Below are positions 40,963 through 50,913 of a stretch of 64,000 nucleotides of DNA, piece by piece. Made by a program: the position numbers and the translations under genes. Source of the stretch: an uncultured Bacilli bacterium (lineage in GTDB: Bacteria > Bacillota_I > Bacilli_A > RF39 > UBA660); contig CANQFD010000006.1 in assembly GCA_947598325.1 (NCBI GenBank), forward strand, positions 1 through 64,000. The letters are read 5' to 3'. Position 1 is the stretch's first letter, and every line of letters begins with the position of its first letter. The notes beneath the pieces are model-generated. The model was not told the origin of the DNA and searched no databases. It worked only from the letters and a program-made list of their open reading frames with translations.

Positions 40963-42054
40963 CTACCTAATTACATATGGATTATCTAAAGTTCCATCAC
41001 CTTTCTTATATAATACATCTTTATCTAAATATATAACTGGATATACAGTAAATGAATTAGAAGCATATGTTGCATATGATACTCCATAGTCAATACGATA
41101 TATTTGGTAAGTATTTTCTAAAACCCCATTTAAAGTTCTCATATACCTTGAAACATTATAAAGATAATTGTAGTTTTCACATTCTGGATTTTGTGTAGAT
41201 TGACATTTTTGATCTATACTAGCTCTCATATATTCATTTAATTGAATTAACCCTATATATTGATCCTTTTCTATAATTGAACACTCTGCAGTTCCATCAA
41301 TTGAATGATCATTAAGAGATCTTTTTCCAATACATAAATCATGTTTAACTATTTTTTCTCTATCTGAATTTGTAAAAAAATCACTTTTATATGCTTCTTC
41401 TAAAGTATCTTTAATTCTACTTTTTGAATAATCGTTAATACCTACATTTTCATCTTTTTCGCCATTATATCTATCATCCCATACTACGTCATCATCATAT
41501 GAGACTGTTGATATTAACTTAAGTTCATTATTTTCAGTTATTTCTATAATTTTATACAATTTTTCGCCAAGTAATATATTATTATTAGGATTCTCACCTC
41601 TATATACAAATTTACCATTCATATTATATAATCCGTCATTTTCTAAAACTATATCCTCGTTACTCTTTATATATTGAGAAACTGTAAGAGTTTCATAATA
41701 TTTACCGCACTTTACATATGGTTTATATAAATATTCTTTATCTTTCATAACTATATTTACATATCCAGTACAAGCTATATTTGAATCTTCAACTGCATAT
41801 AATTGCTTAATTTCTTTAGCATTTACTAATGAATCTAAATTTACTCTTTTTACTGCCCCTTCTTCCTTTGGAAGTAATCTTTTATTAGAATTTACATAAT
41901 TAATAGCTGCTTCTTTTAATTGTAATTCCATTTTTTCATATGAATCTGATATTGATTTTTTTGATGTAAACATAAATGAAAATATTATAGTTAAAACAAT
42001 AACAACCGCAAACATTATAACAATTTTTAATATATTATCCCTAAAAAAGCTCAT
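40963..42054 (-). CDS. Pilin-like secreted protein with Cys-pair domain
   Basis: A membrane-anchored outer protein of unknown role. The N-terminus has one hydrophobic helix (about residues 6-28), then a helix ending AAINYVNSNKRLL, CTGYVNIVMKDKEY, and YKPYVKCGKYYET. This CxGYV...YxxYxKCGxxY pattern recurs in the 21.8-kb protein and resembles the layout of pseudopilins. The C-terminal 220 residues contain VWDDRYNGEKDENVGINDYS and end FTVYPVIYLDKDVLYKKGDG, a domain found in surface proteins of gut Firmicutes (from memory). The start is ATG 42054 after TAGGGAT. Confidence 0.75.
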   Translation of the reverse strand: MSFFRDNILKIVIMFAVVIVLTIIFSFMFTSKKSISDSYEKMELQLKEAAINYVNSNKRLLPKEEGAVKRVNLDSLVNAKEIKQLYAVEDSNIACTGYVNIVMKDKEYLYKPYVKCGKYYETLTVSQYIKSNEDIVLENDGLYNMNGKFVYRGENPNNNILLGEKLYKIIEITENNELKLISTVSYDDDVVWDDRYNGEKDENVGINDYSKSRIKDTLEEAYKSDFFTNSDREKIVKHDLCIGKRSLNDHSIDGTAECSIIEKDQYIGLIQLNEYMRASIDQKCQSTQNPECENYNYLYNVSRYMRTLNGVLENTYQIYRIDYGVSYATYASNSFTVYPVIYLDKDVLYKKGDGTLDNPYVIR

Positions 42055-42106
42055 ATTAATCCCTACTTTCATAATTATTATAACATTAAATAAAGTATTT
42101 TAAAAG

Positions 42107-42128
42107 AAAAAAACTTCATCAGAAGTTT
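42107..42128 (-). terminator. Terminator of nfeD-stomatin operon
   Basis: On the minus strand AAACTTC-TGAT-GAAGTTT is followed by TTTT, directly past the SPFH stop. Confidence 0.8.
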
Positions 42129-43013
42129 TTATTTATCTTTTTTTATAATTTCTGTTGCTGCAGCAAGCATACCTGCCACATTTTGAAGTTCTGATGGAAT
42201 TATTATTTTTGTAGATTGCCCATCAGCTACTTTTTCAAGTGCTTCAAAAGATTTTAAAGTTAATACTGACTGATCTGCTTTAGCTTCCTTTAATAATTTT
42301 AAACCAGCTGCAGTTGCTTCTTGAACCTTTAATATAGCCTCTGCTTCACCTTCTGCAAGTTTAATTTGTGATTGTTTTTGTGCTTCAGCTCTAAGTATTG
42401 CACTTTCTTTTTCACCTTCTGCTATTAGTATACTTGATTTTTTCTCACCCTCAGCCTGAAGAATTTTTTCTCTTCTTTCTCTTTCAGCACGCATTTGTTT
42501 TTCCATTGCATCTTGTATATCTCTTGGTGGAATAATATTTTTAACTTCAACTCTATTAATTTTAATACCCCATGGATCAGTTGCTTCATCTAAAATAACA
42601 CACATCTTACTATTAATTAAATCTCTTGATGTTAAAGTTTCATCAAGTTCTAAATCACCAATAATATTACGAAGTGTAGTAGCTGTTAAATTTTCAATTG
42701 CACTTATTGGATTTTCAACTCCATAAGTATATAACTTTGGATCAGTTATTTGAAAATAAACAACTGTATCTATTTGCATTGTAACATTATCTTTTGTAAT
42801 AACAGGTTGTGGTGCAAAATCACGAACTTTTTCTTTCAATGATACATTGTTTGATATTCTATCAATAAATGGTATCTTAACTTTTAACCCTGTCTGCCAA
42901 GTAGAATGATAACTTCCTAATCTCTCGATAACATATGCTTTTGATTGTGGAACTATTTTTATATTAGTAACAATAATAACTAATATAATAATTCCTAAAA
43001 TTATAAATCCCAT
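42129..43013 (-). CDS. SPFH/Band 7 (stomatin/QmcA-like) protein
   Basis: A membrane-anchored scaffold protein of the stomatin family, which organises membrane microdomains and is often paired with NfeD. One N-terminal membrane helix (residues 2-20) precedes the SPFH domain (VPQSKAYVIERLGSYHSTW, FAPQPVITKDNVTM, LYTYGVENPISAIENL), then an Ala/Glu-rich coiled coil (AEGEKKSSILIAEGEKESAI) and a short tail. Its start lies 2 bp after nfeD, so the two form an operon. Confidence 0.94.
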   Translation of the reverse strand: MGFIILGIIILVIIVTNIKIVPQSKAYVIERLGSYHSTWQTGLKVKIPFIDRISNNVSLKEKVRDFAPQPVITKDNVTMQIDTVVYFQITDPKLYTYGVENPISAIENLTATTLRNIIGDLELDETLTSRDLINSKMCVILDEATDPWGIKINRVEVKNIIPPRDIQDAMEKQMRAERERREKILQAEGEKKSSILIAEGEKESAILRAEAQKQSQIKLAEGEAEAILKVQEATAAGLKLLKEAKADQSVLTLKSFEALEKVADGQSTKIIIPSELQNVAGMLAAATEIIKKDK

Positions 43014-43015
43014 AC

Positions 43016-43432
43016 TTATTTCTCCTTTTTCTCAACAATAATTTTTGCGCCCTCTATTTTAAGGACTTTTACCTTTTCATCTTTTTTTATTTCTACATCA
43101 GATATAGCCATCCAGTCTTTACCTTCTACATACACTCTTCCTTTTTTTAAAGGAATAATATCAGTAGTTGCTACACCTGTTTTACCAATTATCATGTCAA
43201 AATTGGTTTTTTCAATATTTTTATTTATATATTTATGAAAGATTGGTTTTGTAAATACTAATGATAATATAGTTGTTACCATAAATACTATTAATTGTAT
43301 TAATAAATTACTAGTAAAATATGATGATACAAATGCACATAATGCTCCAAATGCAAACCATATTGTAATTAAATTCATAGTTAATGCTTCAATTATTAAA
43401 AAACCAAAAATAACTATTAACCATTGGTACAT
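43016..43432 (-). CDS. NfeD-like membrane protein
   Basis: A 138-residue partner of the adjacent SPFH protein. Three membrane helices at about residues 3-75 precede a C-terminal OB-fold (MIIGKTGVATTDIIPLKKGRVYVEG). It lacks the ClpP-like protease domain found in long NfeD proteins. GGAGG lies 12 bases before the ATG, which is long spacing. Role inferred: assembly of SPFH microdomains. Confidence 0.9.
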   Translation of the reverse strand: MYQWLIVIFGFLIIEALTMNLITIWFAFGALCAFVSSYFTSNLLIQLIVFMVTTILSLVFTKPIFHKYINKNIEKTNFDMIIGKTGVATTDIIPLKKGRVYVEGKDWMAISDVEIKKDEKVKVLKIEGAKIIVEKKEK

Positions 43433-43522
43433 ATATTTATACTACCTCCTTCATTAAAATAATTATATGATAAAAATATATTTATTACAATATAAAATTA
43501 TAAAAATAATTTGTTTCCTAAA

Positions 43523-43549
43523 ATAAAAAAGCTACTATATAGTAACTTT
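43523..43549 (-). terminator. Terminator of the 43.6-kb hypothetical gene
   Basis: On the minus strand AAAGTTACTA/TAGTAGCTTT forms a near-perfect 10-bp palindromic stem followed by TTT. Confidence 0.75.
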
Positions 43550-43554
43550 ATACT

Positions 43555-43974
43555 TTATTTATTTAACATATTTAATAATGTTATTTTAAATTTATCCTTT
43601 TCTGCATTAGCATTACTAATCATAACACCTTTATATGCGCCAAGTTCCATACTGTGACCTTCTAAAAATAAATCTTCAGGTTCTATTGATTTTAATAATA
43701 TTATATTTTTATTGGTATAAACATCATAATGTAATACTACATCTCCATGAACTTTAGAAAATAATTCATCTGTTGGAAGTGTAAGTTCATATGATATTGT
43801 ATTTTTCTCTTCATCAGAAGATACCTTTGTTCCAAGAAAGTTTCCATTTTTCATTTCAGGATAAAAATCAAACACCATCTTCTTAAATGCAAACATATTA
43901 TATTTCTTTAAAGAACGTTCACACTTTCTAAATTTTTGCTCATCAAAATATTCAAAAATATAATTACCTTTCAT
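43555..43974 (-). CDS. Hypothetical cytoplasmic protein
   Basis: I do not recognise this 139-residue protein. It is a soluble alpha/beta protein (YIFEYFDEQKFRKCERSLKK, later PTDELFSKVHGDVVLHYDV) without signal or membrane segment. The start is ATG 43974 after AGGGGG. The track start at 44034 is impossible for the predicted transcript because it lies upstream of the -10 box at 44025-44030. It has its own promoter and terminator. Confidence 0.8.
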   Translation of the reverse strand: MKGNYIFEYFDEQKFRKCERSLKKYNMFAFKKMVFDFYPEMKNGNFLGTKVSSDEEKNTISYELTLPTDELFSKVHGDVVLHYDVYTNKNIILLKSIEPEDLFLEGHSMELGAYKGVMISNANAEKDKFKITLLNMLNK

Positions 43975-44024
43975 TATTATTACCCCCTGTTTATCTTGAT
44001 TTCTTACTTCTTGTTTGACTCTAG

Positions 44025-44053
44025 ATTTTAGCACAAATCATCAATAAAGTCAA
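44025..44053 (-). promoter_or_regulatory. Promoter of the 43.6-kb hypothetical gene
   Basis: On the minus strand TTGACT (44053-44048), 17-bp spacer, TAAAAT (44030-44025). It decides the start codon of the gene downstream. Confidence 0.7.
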
Positions 44054-44116
44054 ATAAAATAAGGGTTTATTCTTTTCTATAATTAAATTATATCACTAAT
44101 TTACGTCATAAATACA

Positions 44117-44146
44117 CAAAAAACGTAAAATTTACTCATATTTTAC
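44117..44146 (-). terminator. Terminator of polA
   Basis: On the minus strand GTAAAAT-N8-ATTTTAC is followed by GTTTTTT, beginning 4 bp after the polA stop. Confidence 0.75.
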
Positions 44147-44149
44147 ATT

Positions 44150-46735
44150 TTATTTTGCTTCATACCAATTTTTTCCTATTTCAACATCTACTTTAAGTGG
44201 TACACTTAATTTATATGTGTTTTCCATTATATTTATTACAATATTTTTAACTTTTTCTAATTCTTCATTTTTTACATTAAATATAAGTTCATCATGTACT
44301 TGAAGAATCATTTTACTTTTTAACCCTAGTTTATTAAACTCTTCATATATTTCAATCATTGCTTTTTTTAGTATGTCCGCACTTGATCCTTGAATTGGTG
44401 TATTAAGTGCCATTCTTTCTCCTTGACTTCTAATAATATAATTAGTATTTTTAAGTTCGTCAATATTTCTTTTTCTATTCATTATTGTACGTACATACCC
44501 ATTATTATATGCATCTTTTATTACATTTTGTGTATATTCTTTAATACCAGGAAATGTCTCTAAATATGTATCAATAAACTTTTTAGCTGTACCTATATCT
44601 GTATTTAAATCTTCAGCAAGTCCAAAACTACTTATTCCATATAATATTCCAAAGTTAACAGCTTTAGCATCCCTTCTCATATTACTTGTAACTTCTTCTT
44701 TTGGTATATGATATATATCCATTGCAGTTTTTGTATGTATATCAAGATCATTATTAAATGCATCTATTAAATTCTTTTCATTTGACATGTGTGCGAATAA
44801 CCTAAGTTCTATTTGAGAATAATCACTTGATAAAAATACTGAATCTTTTTCTGGAATAAATGCTTTTCTTATCTCTTTTCCTTCTTTATATCTTATTGGT
44901 ATATTTTGTAGATTTGGCTCTATTGATGATAATCTTCCTGTTCTTGTTAATGTTTGTGTATAAATAGTATGAAGCTTACCATCAGGCATTATCATATTTT
45001 TTATTCCTATTATATATGTATTATATATTTTATTCAATGTTCTATGTTCTATTATTTTATCTATAATTGGATGATAATCTTTTATCTTATCTAATATTTC
45101 TCTTGCTGTTGAATATGATGCTACCTTTTTCTTTTTTGGATATGGTATTTGTAATTTATCAAAAAGGATTTCCCCTAGTTTCTTTGGTGATTGAATATTA
45201 AATTCACATCCTGCATATTCATATATTTCATTAGTTAATTTTTGTATTTTATCTTCCAATTTTTCTTTTATTTCATTAAGAACATTTTCATCTATTCTAA
45301 CGCCTTCTATTTCCATATCCGCTAGAACATATGATAATTTCATTTCTATATCTTCAAATAAATGAATTTGATTATCATTTTTAAGTTCATCAATGAATCT
45401 TTCTCTTATTTCATAAATAAATTTTGCTTTCGTGCATCCATTACTAGCAAGTCTATCTTCAGTAATTTCTTTTTCTTTTATAAAATTATCATATAATGTA
45501 ACATTGTAATTAAAATTATTTGCCATATATCCAATATCATCTTTAACATTATAATTAAGAATATAACCCGCTATCATAGCATCAAATGTACAATTATCAA
45601 ATTTAATATTATATTTATTAAGTGAAACTATATTTTTTTTCAAATCATATGTATATTTTTCATATTTATCTAATATATTAGGATTATTTTTTAATATATC
45701 TATTGGAATATAATATGCATTAAGTCCATCATAGATAGATAAACCATATATATTTGACATGTGATAATTAAATCCATCTAGTTCTACATATACAGCAATT
45801 TTTTCATTCAAATTTAAATCATTAGGATCTTTCAATATCTTATAATTTAAATTTTCATCTTTCTTTGTACTTTGAAAATTATTATCTTTTAAAAAACTAT
45901 AAAATTCAAGTTCATTAAACATATCTTTTAATTTTGTATAGTCAGGGCCTTCATATTTAAGATCTTCTAGAGAATAAGGAACTGGAACTTCATTATATAT
46001 TGTTGCAATATCCATACTCATAAATGCACTTTCTTTTCCATCTATTAACTTTTGCTTAACCGCACCCTTTATATTTTCTATATTTTCATATACATTTTCT
46101 AAACTATCATATTCCTGAAGTAATTTAAGAGCTGTTTTTTCACCTATTCCACGAACACCTGGAATATTATCTGATGGGTCTCCTTCAAGACCTTTTAAAT
46201 CTATCATTCTAATTGGTTTAATACCATAAGTTTCAAAAAATGTTTCCTCATTCATTCTTATATAATCTTTTTGTTTTAATAATTTAACGTCAACTTGTTC
46301 GTTAATTAACTGTAATAAATCTTTATCACTACTGACAATCGTTGCATTAAATTCTGGATCATTATATACCATTTTTGAGTAGGTTCCAATTATATCATCT
46401 GCTTCATAGTTATCTATTTCAAAACATTTAATTCCCATTATTGGGACTAATTCTTTAGCTACTTTAAACTGCTTTTTAAGGTCATCAGGAGTCTCATCTC
46501 TACCACCTTTATACTCAGTATATTTGTCATGTCTAAATGTTTTACCTTTATCAAATGCTACAAGCATATATTCTGGATTTTCTTCCTTTATAATTTTATT
46601 AAGCATATTAACAAGTCCATATAAACCATTTGTTGGAAATCCTTTGCTATTTTTCATCATATTACCTGTATATGCTGTTGCAAAATAACTTCTAAATAAT
46701 AAATTATTACCATCTATCAATATCACTTTTTTCAT
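44150..46735 (-). CDS. polA: DNA polymerase I
   Basis: Pol I processes Okazaki fragments and fills repair gaps. The 5'-nuclease domain (about 1-290) has IDGNNLLFRSYF and GDPSDNIPGVRGIGEKTA. The 3'-5' exonuclease-like domain (about 300-450) lacks clear metal-binding acids, as in Bacillus-type enzymes, so proofreading is probably absent. The polymerase domain has SSDYSQIELRLFAH (motif A), RRDAKAVNFGILYGIS (motif B) and LQVHDELIFNV (motif C). The start is ATG 46735 after AGGTGATAATA. Length 861 is normal. Transcribed alone and divergent from sspI. Confidence 0.97.
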   Translation of the reverse strand: MKKVILIDGNNLLFRSYFATAYTGNMMKNSKGFPTNGLYGLVNMLNKIIKEENPEYMLVAFDKGKTFRHDKYTEYKGGRDETPDDLKKQFKVAKELVPIMGIKCFEIDNYEADDIIGTYSKMVYNDPEFNATIVSSDKDLLQLINEQVDVKLLKQKDYIRMNEETFFETYGIKPIRMIDLKGLEGDPSDNIPGVRGIGEKTALKLLQEYDSLENVYENIENIKGAVKQKLIDGKESAFMSMDIATIYNEVPVPYSLEDLKYEGPDYTKLKDMFNELEFYSFLKDNNFQSTKKDENLNYKILKDPNDLNLNEKIAVYVELDGFNYHMSNIYGLSIYDGLNAYYIPIDILKNNPNILDKYEKYTYDLKKNIVSLNKYNIKFDNCTFDAMIAGYILNYNVKDDIGYMANNFNYNVTLYDNFIKEKEITEDRLASNGCTKAKFIYEIRERFIDELKNDNQIHLFEDIEMKLSYVLADMEIEGVRIDENVLNEIKEKLEDKIQKLTNEIYEYAGCEFNIQSPKKLGEILFDKLQIPYPKKKKVASYSTAREILDKIKDYHPIIDKIIEHRTLNKIYNTYIIGIKNMIMPDGKLHTIYTQTLTRTGRLSSIEPNLQNIPIRYKEGKEIRKAFIPEKDSVFLSSDYSQIELRLFAHMSNEKNLIDAFNNDLDIHTKTAMDIYHIPKEEVTSNMRRDAKAVNFGILYGISSFGLAEDLNTDIGTAKKFIDTYLETFPGIKEYTQNVIKDAYNNGYVRTIMNRKRNIDELKNTNYIIRSQGERMALNTPIQGSSADILKKAMIEIYEEFNKLGLKSKMILQVHDELIFNVKNEELEKVKNIVINIMENTYKLSVPLKVDVEIGKNWYEAK

Positions 46736-46902
46736 TATTATCACCTACTTTTTTCATTATAACAAAAAAAATACTTTATTTAAAGAAATCTTTTACTAAT
46801 AATTATCTATATTTTTTATCATAAATTAAATTTTATATTAATAATATTACTTGAATAATTATTTTTTTTTGGTAAATAATATACATGAAAGGATGATTAT
46901 TT

Positions 46903-47103
46903 GTGAATATAAAAGATTATATAATTCAAAACTTTAAAGATGATTCAAATGAAACTATAAAAAAGGCTATTGATGATAGCGTAAAAGAATATAATGAAGA
47001 TACACTACCTGGTCTTGGAGTATTTTTTATGTTAGTATGGGAAAATTCAAATGAAGATGAAAAAAATACTATTTTAGAAAAGATTAAATCTAATCTAAAA
47101 TAG
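46903..47103 (+). CDS. sspI: Small acid-soluble spore protein I (SspI)
   Basis: A 66-residue minor SASP packed into the forespore. The family signature LPGLGVFFMLVWENSNEDEKNTILEKI is clear. It starts at GTG, seven bases after AAAGGATG. In Bacillus sspI lies beside ysgA-pheS-pheT; here it also neighbours pheT and pheS, which supports the call. A TGAATAAT about 45 bp upstream could be a forespore sigma-G -35 element, but the -10 is weak. This is the most direct sporulation gene in the window. Confidence 0.87.
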   Translation: MNIKDYIIQNFKDDSNETIKKAIDDSVKEYNEDTLPGLGVFFMLVWENSNEDEKNTILEKIKSNLK

Positions 47104-47151
47104 TATTTTATATTTTTCAAGATTTTTTCTTATATCTCTTTATATTCAAAT

Positions 47152-49530
47152 TTACATATTTCTTAAACTTACATTTAATTTGGTTGTTACATCATTAATT
47201 ATCTTATTAAATACGCTCATAACTTCTTCTTCCGTTAAAGTTTTTGATATATCTGAAAATGTTAGAGAAAATGCTATTGATTTTTTACCCTTATCAATAT
47301 TATCTCCAGTATATACATCAAATACTTTTATATCTTTTAAAAGTCTTCCTCCAGATTTTTTTATTTCATTTATTATATTAATAGCTTCAACATCTCTATC
47401 AACTATAAATGCAAGATCTTTTGATACACTAGGGAATTTAGATATTTCCTTACATTTTATATTTCTTACTTTTTTATCCATTAATTTTGTTAAATTAAGT
47501 TCAAATACATAAAGTTCATTTTTCTCAACGTTTGGATGTACTTGACCGATGTATCCAATCAATTGTCTTTCAACATATATTCCTGCTTTTCTTCCTGGGT
47601 GTAGTTCTTTTACGTTAATATCACTTTTAAATTCATATCTATTTGTTAAACCTAAAAATTTTAATAAATTTTCTACAATGCCTTTTGCTAAATAAAAATC
47701 TGGTTTTATTCTAACATTATTAAATTCATTAGTTATTATGTTATCTGATAATAATCCTGAAACTAATACTTCTTCTATATACTCATCACCTTTTGTGAAA
47801 TAACTTGAACCTACTTCAAATATATTAATATTATTTACATTTCTTGATTTATTATAATTATATATATCAAGTAATGATGTAACTAATTGTTTTCTTAATA
47901 TTTTTCTATCTTCACTCATAGGATCTAATACGCTTATTTTTCCGTAATCTTCTATTTTAAACATATTACTTTTTTCTTCGCTTAATAAAGAATAACCTAT
48001 TACTTCTGTTAAACCTAGGGAACATAATCTATTTTTTACTTCTTTTATTACTAAATTTTTTCTTGATCTTACTCCCTTTTTTTGTTGTAAAATTGGTAGT
48101 TTACCATCTATTTTAGTAAAACCGTATATTCTACCTATTTCTTCTATTAAATCTTCTTTAATATTAACGTCTAGTCTTCTTGAATTAATTGTTACTTTAT
48201 AATTATTGTTATTTTTTTCATAACTAAAATTTAATCTATCTAGAGTATTATCTACATCATCTGTAGTTAAATTCATACCTAATACAGAATTAATTTTATC
48301 AAGTGTTATTTCAATAATTTTATCTTCCTTATTTGTATTATCATACTTAGCAATACCATTTTGTTTTTCACCACTAGCATATTTTTCAAGAAGATCAGCT
48401 GCTCTTTGTAATGCTTTAATAGTTACATTTGGATCTATTCCTTTTTCATATCTATTTGATGCTTCACTTCTAAGTATTCTATTTGATGTCCTTCTAATTG
48501 ATGCCGGATCAAATATTGCTGCTTCTATAAAGATATTTTTTGTATCATTTTCTACTTCTGTATTAAGTCCTCCCATAACACCTGCAAGTGCTACTGGTCC
48601 ATCTTCATTAGCAATTACAATATCTGAATTATTTAAAATTCTTTCTTTTCCATCAAGTGTAGTAAATTTTTCTTTTTCATTTGCACATCTAATAATTACT
48701 TTATTTCCTAATTTATCATAATCAAAGAAATGAAGAGGATTTCCATATTCAAGCATAACGTAATTTGAAATATCTACTACATTATTAATTGGTCTAATTC
48801 CTGATGCAATTAATCTTGATTTTATAAATTGTGGACTTTCTTTTATTTGTACATTTTTTACAATTTTTCCAAGATACATTAAACATTTATCTGTTTTTAT
48901 ATCTAATATTATGTCTTTATTTATACTATCATCTATATTTAATTTTTTTATATTTGGTTTTCTATTATATATAGCACCTACTTCATAAGCCATACCTATT
49001 ATACTAAGTAAATCTGCTCTATTTGTTGTTAATTCAAAATCTATTACCTCATCATCATAGCCTAAATATTTAATCGCATCAGTTCCTACAATTGCATCAT
49101 CATTTAAAATATGTATTCCTTTTGAATCTTCTTCTTTTAATACTTCATTTGGAAGACCTATTTCAGCTAAAGAACATATCATTCCCTCTGATACTTCTCC
49201 TTTTAAAGTACATTTTTTTATTTCACCACCTGGAAGAATTGCTCCTTCTTTAGCAACTATTACCTTAATTTGCTCTTTTACATTAGGTGCACCACATACA
49301 ATTTGTTTTAATTCTTTTTCACCTATATCAACTTTTGTAATATGAAGATGATCACTATCTTTATGGTTTTTACATTCAACTACTTTACCTACTACTAAAT
49401 TTGTTGATTCACAAATCTTATATACGCTATCATATTCATTACCAATAGATACCATTTTTTCAGCTAAATCATTATAATCTATACCATTTAAATCAATATA
49501 ATCACTTAAAAAACTCTTACTTAGTTTCAT
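47152..49530 (-). CDS. pheT: Phenylalanyl-tRNA synthetase beta subunit
   Basis: PheT is the editing and tRNA-binding subunit of the alpha2beta2 enzyme. At 792 residues it carries an N-terminal tRNA-binding (EMAP-like) domain ([23 protein letters not shown]), the B3/4 editing domain ([26 protein letters not shown]), a B5 domain, the catalytic-like core and a C-terminal anticodon-binding domain ([17 protein letters not shown]). It overlaps pheS by 14 bp, and both are controlled by a T-box leader. Confidence 0.98.
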   Translation of the reverse strand: MKLSKSFLSDYIDLNGIDYNDLAEKMVSIGNEYDSVYKICESTNLVVGKVVECKNHKDSDHLHITKVDIGEKELKQIVCGAPNVKEQIKVIVAKEGAILPGGEIKKCTLKGEVSEGMICSLAEIGLPNEVLKEEDSKGIHILNDDAIVGTDAIKYLGYDDEVIDFELTTNRADLLSIIGMAYEVGAIYNRKPNIKKLNIDDSINKDIILDIKTDKCLMYLGKIVKNVQIKESPQFIKSRLIASGIRPINNVVDISNYVMLEYGNPLHFFDYDKLGNKVIIRCANEKEKFTTLDGKERILNNSDIVIANEDGPVALAGVMGGLNTEVENDTKNIFIEAAIFDPASIRRTSNRILRSEASNRYEKGIDPNVTIKALQRAADLLEKYASGEKQNGIAKYDNTNKEDKIIEITLDKINSVLGMNLTTDDVDNTLDRLNFSYEKNNNNYKVTINSRRLDVNIKEDLIEEIGRIYGFTKIDGKLPILQQKKGVRSRKNLVIKEVKNRLCSLGLTEVIGYSLLSEEKSNMFKIEDYGKISVLDPMSEDRKILRKQLVTSLLDIYNYNKSRNVNNINIFEVGSSYFTKGDEYIEEVLVSGLLSDNIITNEFNNVRIKPDFYLAKGIVENLLKFLGLTNRYEFKSDINVKELHPGRKAGIYVERQLIGYIGQVHPNVEKNELYVFELNLTKLMDKKVRNIKCKEISKFPSVSKDLAFIVDRDVEAINIINEIKKSGGRLLKDIKVFDVYTGDNIDKGKKSIAFSLTFSDISKTLTEEEVMSVFNKIINDVTTKLNVSLRNM

Positions 49531-50581
49531 CTAAATCACCACCTTCAATACGATTTACTTCATTTAACAATCTCAAGTCATTTGAAAATAACATTCTAAC
49601 ATCATTTATTCCATATTTAAGCATAGCAACTCTTTCTATTCCAAGTCCAAATGCAAATCCTGTATATATATCTGGATCATATCCACAATTCCTTAAAACA
49701 TTAGGATGAACAACACCAGCACCAAGTATTTCAATCCAACCAGTATCTTTACATAAACTACATCCTTCTCCATTACATTTATAACAAGAAATATCTACCT
49801 CAAATGATGGTTCTGTAAATGGAAAATAACTTGGTCTTAATCTTATTTGTCTATCTTTTCCAAATAATTTTCTCATAAATACTTCTAATGTACCCTTTAA
49901 ATCTGCTAGTGATATATTTTTATCAACTATAAGTCCTTCCATTTGAGTAAATTGATGAGAATGTGTTGCATCTTCTTCTCTTCTATATACTTTTCCTGGA
50001 CAAATTATTCTAATAGCACTTTTTTCTTTATTAGCATCCATTACTCTTGCTTGAACTGCGGATGTTTGAGTTCTTAATAACCTTTCAGCATTTATATAAA
50101 AACTATCTTGCATATCTCTTGCTGGATGATCTTTTGGTAAGTTTAATTTTTCAAAACAATATTCATCTGTTTCTACCTCAGGACCTTCTGCTATATCATA
50201 TCCCATTGATAAAAATAAATCTTCTATTTCATTTATTACTCTAGTAACTGGATGAAGAGTTCCTACATTTATTGTTGTTGAAGGAAGTGTTACATCTATT
50301 TTTTCTTCTTCCAATTTTTTATTTATTTCTTCTAATTCTAAATTTTGTTTTATTGTATCAAACTTAGTATTTATATTTGTTTTAAGTTCATTTAAAAGTT
50401 TACCATATTTCTTTTTTTCATCATTATCTAAATCTTTCATTAGTGATGATAATTCAGTAACTTTACCTTTTTTACCTAGATATTCTACTTTTAAATCATT
50501 TAATTCTTTTAATGAGTTTACCTTATCTAATTTATTAATAATTTCATCATTTACGTTTTTTACTCTTTCTTCTTTACTCAT
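49517..50581 (-). CDS. pheS: Phenylalanyl-tRNA synthetase alpha subunit
   Basis: PheS is the catalytic subunit charging tRNA-Phe. An N-terminal coiled coil (residues 1-90) is followed by the class II core: [31 protein letters not shown] (motif 2 region), [21 protein letters not shown] and [18 protein letters not shown] (motif 3). [18 protein letters not shown] segment supplies four cysteines, as in some bacterial homologues. Length 354 is normal. TAAGGAGG precedes the ATG; expression depends on the T-box upstream. Confidence 0.98.
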   Translation of the reverse strand: MSKEERVKNVNDEIINKLDKVNSLKELNDLKVEYLGKKGKVTELSSLMKDLDNDEKKKYGKLLNELKTNINTKFDTIKQNLELEEINKKLEEEKIDVTLPSTTINVGTLHPVTRVINEIEDLFLSMGYDIAEGPEVETDEYCFEKLNLPKDHPARDMQDSFYINAERLLRTQTSAVQARVMDANKEKSAIRIICPGKVYRREEDATHSHQFTQMEGLIVDKNISLADLKGTLEVFMRKLFGKDRQIRLRPSYFPFTEPSFEVDISCYKCNGEGCSLCKDTGWIEILGAGVVHPNVLRNCGYDPDIYTGFAFGLGIERVAMLKYGINDVRMLFSNDLRLLNEVNRIEGGDLDETK

Positions 50582-50808
50582 TTTATCCTCCTTAAATTAA
50601 AAAAATCTATGAATGTAGGGACGATTAATCGCGGTACCACCTTACTTCATAGATTACTATGCACTTAAATCTTTAACGCAGATATACGTTATAACTTTAA
50701 TTATACTGCTAAAAGGTGAATTCATATACCTATATTATTAGCTCACACCAAACGCTAACTCTCTTTTAAATATATAATATATTACTACTCCTTTATAATC
50801 GCTTTGAC
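50582..50808 (-). ncRNA. T-box leader for pheS-pheT, specifier TTC (Phe)
   Basis: The minus-strand leader has a T-box core AAGGTGGTACCGCG (50643-50630), Stem I with an AGAGAGTTAGCG/GTGAGCTAA distal region, and a specifier loop GAATTCACC carrying TTC, the Phe codon. A terminator stem AATCTATGAA/TTCATAGATT with a long T-run (50604-50655) competes with the antiterminator. Promoter TTGTAC-N18-TATAAT lies at 50815-50844. Uncharged tRNA-Phe should allow read-through into pheS. Confidence 0.95.
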
Positions 50809-50913
50809 AAAAATATTATAGCACAATATTTTATTTTTGTACAAGTAAATACCACTTTATTATATTAAAAATTATTAAAATTGTGATATAATTATATTAC
50901 TAGGAGGAATAAA

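Noticed and set aside
47180-47512. 110-residue plus-strand ORF inside pheT
   Set aside because: Antisense shadow of a well-conserved gene.
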